Source of the DNA: Exiguobacterium sp018617385
Lineage (GTDB): Bacteria > Bacillota > Bacilli > Exiguobacteriales > Exiguobacteriaceae
NCBI RefSeq assembly: GCF_018617385.1
Contig: NZ_JACSKA010000005.1
Location: 89,170 to 153,169 of the forward strand
Length of the DNA stretch: 64,000 nucleotides
Reading direction: 5' to 3'
Shown here: positions 62,146 through 64,000 of the stretch, piece by piece
Layout of the letters: the number at the start of each line of letters is the position of its first letter
How positions within the stretch are numbered: the first letter of the stretch is position 1
Made by a program: the position numbers and the translations under genes
The notes under the pieces: model-generated
Databases searched by the model: none
Seen by the model: the letters and a program-made list of their open reading frames with translations, nothing else
Told to the model about the DNA's origin: nothing

Positions 62146-63084
62146 TCATCGTGTCAGGATGAGCTGTCTTCTTTTTTCTTCAGTCTCGTCAAGCTTCTGT
62201 TCTAACGTTTCCACTTGTCTCGTCATACGAGCAATCAGCTGACTGATTTCCTTATCCAGTCCGTTCACTTGATCTAAGGAATCATTGATTCGTCCATGCA
62301 TCGTCCATTCTGAAAAAATATCATCCAAAAAGTAATCTGCGAACTGAATGAGTGAACCTCGATCGACATGCAACTCCTGAACAATACCTTGCACGTCCGC
62401 TAATTCACGGGAGAAACGCTCTAACGCAGATTGTAATTCGTGCATCGTCTGTTCGGAAGCATCTAGCGCCTCATGTTTCATTGCTGTGGCAATCAAGCCA
62501 CCCCCGAAGAACGTGTCATACGTCGACCACCCCTTCGCACTATCTAGATGTTTGAGTGTTTTTGCAATCGTTGATCGCGCCGCCTTACCGGCAACGATGG
62601 CTTCCCGATACTCGATGAGAAGTTCATTCGTTTCGGCTTGTTGATTCGTAAGATGATGTAAATCTCGGCGAACAGCTGGATCTTTCGCCACATGAGATTC
62701 TTTTGTTTCTAAGAAGGTCTTCCACTCAGCGTCGATGCCCTCATAAACCTCGAGCTGTTCTTGTAATTCTCGATGTTCGAGCGTCAATTCGTCAATCATC
62801 GCCTCGTGTTCTCGTAATTTCAGTTCCGCGCGAGCAGCCTCTTCCATTTCGATTGTCCGTTGTTCATCAAACGTGCCTCGCAACTTTCGCCATGTGTTGA
62901 CGAGCGAGAATTCTTCAAGGTCATACACATCACGTTGTTCTTTCGTGAATGTGTTGAGTAGTGCCTTCCGCACCGCCTCATGCTCGTTCAACTGTTTGTT
63001 TAGTATCTCTTGCTTACGAACAAGTCGATCGCGCTCGGCGATACACTGTTGTAAGTCTAATTGGGTCTGCTGAAGATTTTCCAT
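62146..63084 (-). CDS. Coiled-coil protein of unknown function
   Basis: 312 residues from ATG 63084 with GAGAGGGG upstream; a longer frame lacks a site. Long heptad-rich helices occur through most of the length (LQQCIAERDRLVRKQEILNK, EEAARAELKLREHEAMIDEL, QVETLEQKLDETEEKRRQLI), with a central segment WSTYDTFFGGGLIATAMKHE that is Gly/Ala-rich and may form a hinge. No membrane helix or motif. The C-terminal residues and stop fall within a perfect hairpin (62142-62168). Confidence 0.65.
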   Translation of the reverse strand: MENLQQTQLDLQQCIAERDRLVRKQEILNKQLNEHEAVRKALLNTFTKEQRDVYDLEEFSLVNTWRKLRGTFDEQRTIEMEEAARAELKLREHEAMIDELTLEHRELQEQLEVYEGIDAEWKTFLETKESHVAKDPAVRRDLHHLTNQQAETNELLIEYREAIVAGKAARSTIAKTLKHLDSAKGWSTYDTFFGGGLIATAMKHEALDASEQTMHELQSALERFSRELADVQGIVQELHVDRGSLIQFADYFLDDIFSEWTMHGRINDSLDQVNGLDKEISQLIARMTRQVETLEQKLDETEEKRRQLILTR

Positions 63085-63223
63085 TATATTTCCCCTCTCT
63101 TTGTACTGATGAAGGTATCGATTGGAACGCCATTTGTCATCATGCCTTCGATTCGTCATTCGTTAGATCATGTTGTCTCTATACAATGCTATACGTGCTT
63201 CATCGTTAAATGTTTCATCCAAT

Positions 63224-63247
63224 AAAAAAAGCACTCGATATGAGTGC
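63224..63247 (-). terminator. Terminator of the XRE/membrane-protein pair
   Basis: On the minus strand GCACTC and GAGTGC pair (loop ATATC) and a run of seven T residues follows. Confidence 0.85.
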
Positions 63248-63251
63248 CAAA

Positions 63252-63545
63252 TCAAATTCGATATTTTAGTACGGTGATGGTCACTCCTTGAACAATAAAC
63301 GTCAAACCGATCAGAAGTGAAATCACATCACGATACACATCAAACGACAAGACATGTAACCAACGATGATACCATTCGATCAGTAACCATCCGATGGGGA
63401 AAATCGGAGCAGCTACCATATAAGAAGTAGTTGCAATTTCTTTTCCACGTTCGTCCTTGCCTTCCTTTCCAAACAAAAACCTCAATGTAATGATAAGCAT
63501 GACAAGAAAAATTGGAAAGATAAGAATGTTGATCCATAACATCAT
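63252..63545 (-). CDS. Three-helix membrane protein, partner of XRE regulator
   Basis: 97 residues with GGAG before the ATG. Hydrophobic helices at about 3-25, 43-60 and 70-92, with a charged loop FGKEGKDERGKEIAT. Its start overlaps the XRE gene's stop by four bases. Pairs of a small XRE regulator and a small membrane protein with DERG...I in the loop are common in Firmicutes (DUF2178/YozG-linked type). Role unknown. Confidence 0.68.
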   Translation of the reverse strand: MMLWINILIFPIFLVMLIITLRFLFGKEGKDERGKEIATTSYMVAAPIFPIGWLLIEWYHRWLHVLSFDVYRDVISLLIGLTFIVQGVTITVLKYRI

Positions 63546-63775
63546 AAAGGTTGCTCCTTCTTTTCATATTGGAATACGTCATGCACTGTTGTATCAAATA
63601 AAATGGCAATCTCAAATGCCAATTTTAGCGAGGGACTGTATCGATTATGTTCAAGCGACACAATCGTTTGTCGACTTACCCCTAAAAAATCTGCGACTTG
63701 TTGCTGTGACCATTTCCGCTCTGCTCGCAATACACTTAATCGGTTATAAAGTTGTCCGCTCGTTTTTTTGACCAT
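63542..63775 (-). CDS. XRE-family transcriptional regulator (YozG-like)
   Basis: 77 residues: NRLSVLRAERKWSQQQVADF, then LGVSRQTIVSLEHNRYSPSL, a complete Cro/C1 helix-turn-helix, and the short C-terminal tail of this group (LFDTTVHDVFQYEKKE). GAAGG ribosome site. It is expected to regulate itself and the coupled membrane protein. Confidence 0.9.
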   Translation of the reverse strand: MVKKTSGQLYNRLSVLRAERKWSQQQVADFLGVSRQTIVSLEHNRYSPSLKLAFEIAILFDTTVHDVFQYEKKEQPL

Positions 63776-63870
63776 TTTTAGATGCCTTCTTTCTTAAAAA
63801 AGCGTTCTCTCTCATTCGAATGTAATATTTTTTTGTCATTTAGTCAAATAAATATTACACTTAAATATAC

Positions 63871-63900
63871 AAAAAAACGACCGAGCGTATGCTCGGTCGT
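63871..63900 (-). terminator. rRNA operon terminator
   Basis: ACGACCGAGC and GCTCGGTCGT pair (63877-63886 with 63891-63900) around a four-base loop, followed on the minus strand by seven T residues, 12 bases after the 5S end. Confidence 0.95.
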
Positions 63901-63912
63901 CCTCTGCGTTGT

Positions 63913-64000
63913 TGCCTGGCAACGTCCTATCCTCACAGGGGGAGATCCCCCAACTACTTTCGGCGCTGAGACGCTTAACTTCCGTGTTCGGCATGGGAAC
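63913..64000 (-). rRNA. rrf: 5S ribosomal RNA, 3' part
   Basis: The reverse complement reads GTTCCCATGCCGAACACGGA, then AGTTAAGCG, CCCCCTGTGAG and the 3' end GTTGCCAGGC, all conserved 5S elements. The ~28 nt of the 5' end lie beyond the window. It marks the end of an rRNA operon transcribed leftward. Confidence 0.95.

Noticed and set aside
62142..62168. Perfect hairpin at the end of the coiled-coil gene as its terminator
   Set aside because: The T-run lies on the plus-strand side, so in the gene's direction it lacks the usual tail; recorded only in the gene entry.

Overview
The window looks like chromosomal DNA of a low-to-mid-GC Gram-positive bacterium of the Bacilli, most likely Exiguobacterium or a close relative. 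This is inferred from strong AGGAGG-type ribosome binding sites, frequent TTG/GTG starts, a CIRCE-controlled groESL, a Rex regulator next to tatA/tatC, and the same gene neighbourhood as the Bacillus subtilis ydi region (t6A genes tsaE-tsaB-rimI-tsaD, ABC-F ATPase, rex, tatA, tatC, ydiK, ydiL, groES, groEL). No database search was possible, so the genus is an inference.

Layout. 1-5.9 kb: accessory and housekeeping genes (nucleotidyltransferase, two DUF3841 proteins, an Lrp-type regulator divergent from an isochorismatase-type hydrolase, a MazG-like pyrophosphatase), then an AT-rich pocket of very small genes, including a 39-residue cysteine-rich protein. 5.9-8.5 kb: an ABC exporter preceded by a pseudo-ATPase fused to a LytTR DNA-binding domain. 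8.6-11.7 kb: a four-gene sugar-type operon (VOC protein, Gfo/Idh/MocA oxidoreductase, RpiA-like isomerase, SorC-type regulator) with operator-like palindromes upstream. 11.9-29.3 kb: an accessory block with a third DUF3841 gene, a HelD-like helicase, a 1392-residue SF1 helicase with a C-terminal Vsr-like nuclease domain, a membrane-anchored protein, a translationally coupled pair (1020-residue protein of unknown function plus a ~1553-residue SF2 helicase with several zinc clusters and a DUF1998-type C-terminus), and the C-terminal remnant of a type I restriction HsdR subunit. This is the best candidate for an undescribed defence-type system.

29.4-48.9 kb: groEL/groES with CIRCE, ydiL/ydiK homologues, an SgrR-type regulator divergent from an MFS exporter, several small membrane proteins, an iron-siderophore ABC uptake locus under a Fur box, an NADH-oxidase-type flavoprotein with a Rex/Fnr-like palindrome, a large secreted protein with a propeller-like N-terminus and Ig-like repeats, then tatC, tatA and rex. 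49-59.5 kb: ABC-F ATPase, DJ-1/PfpI protein, iron-dependent alcohol dehydrogenase, LysR regulator divergent from a quinone-oxidoreductase-type enzyme, a Fur-boxed flavodoxin, and the tsaD-rimI-tsaB-tsaE operon for t6A tRNA modification. 59.6-64 kb: two tandem initiator tRNA-Met genes, a Spo0M homologue with a degraded partial copy of its own 3' end nearby, a uridine-kinase-like protein, small membrane proteins, an XRE regulator pair, and the 3' end of a 5S rRNA gene with its terminator, marking the end of an rRNA operon that enters from the right.

Start codons were chosen from ribosome binding sites and from the starts of paralogues. Base composition is stated only as counts made on short stretches. 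Function calls rest on motifs and recalled family features.
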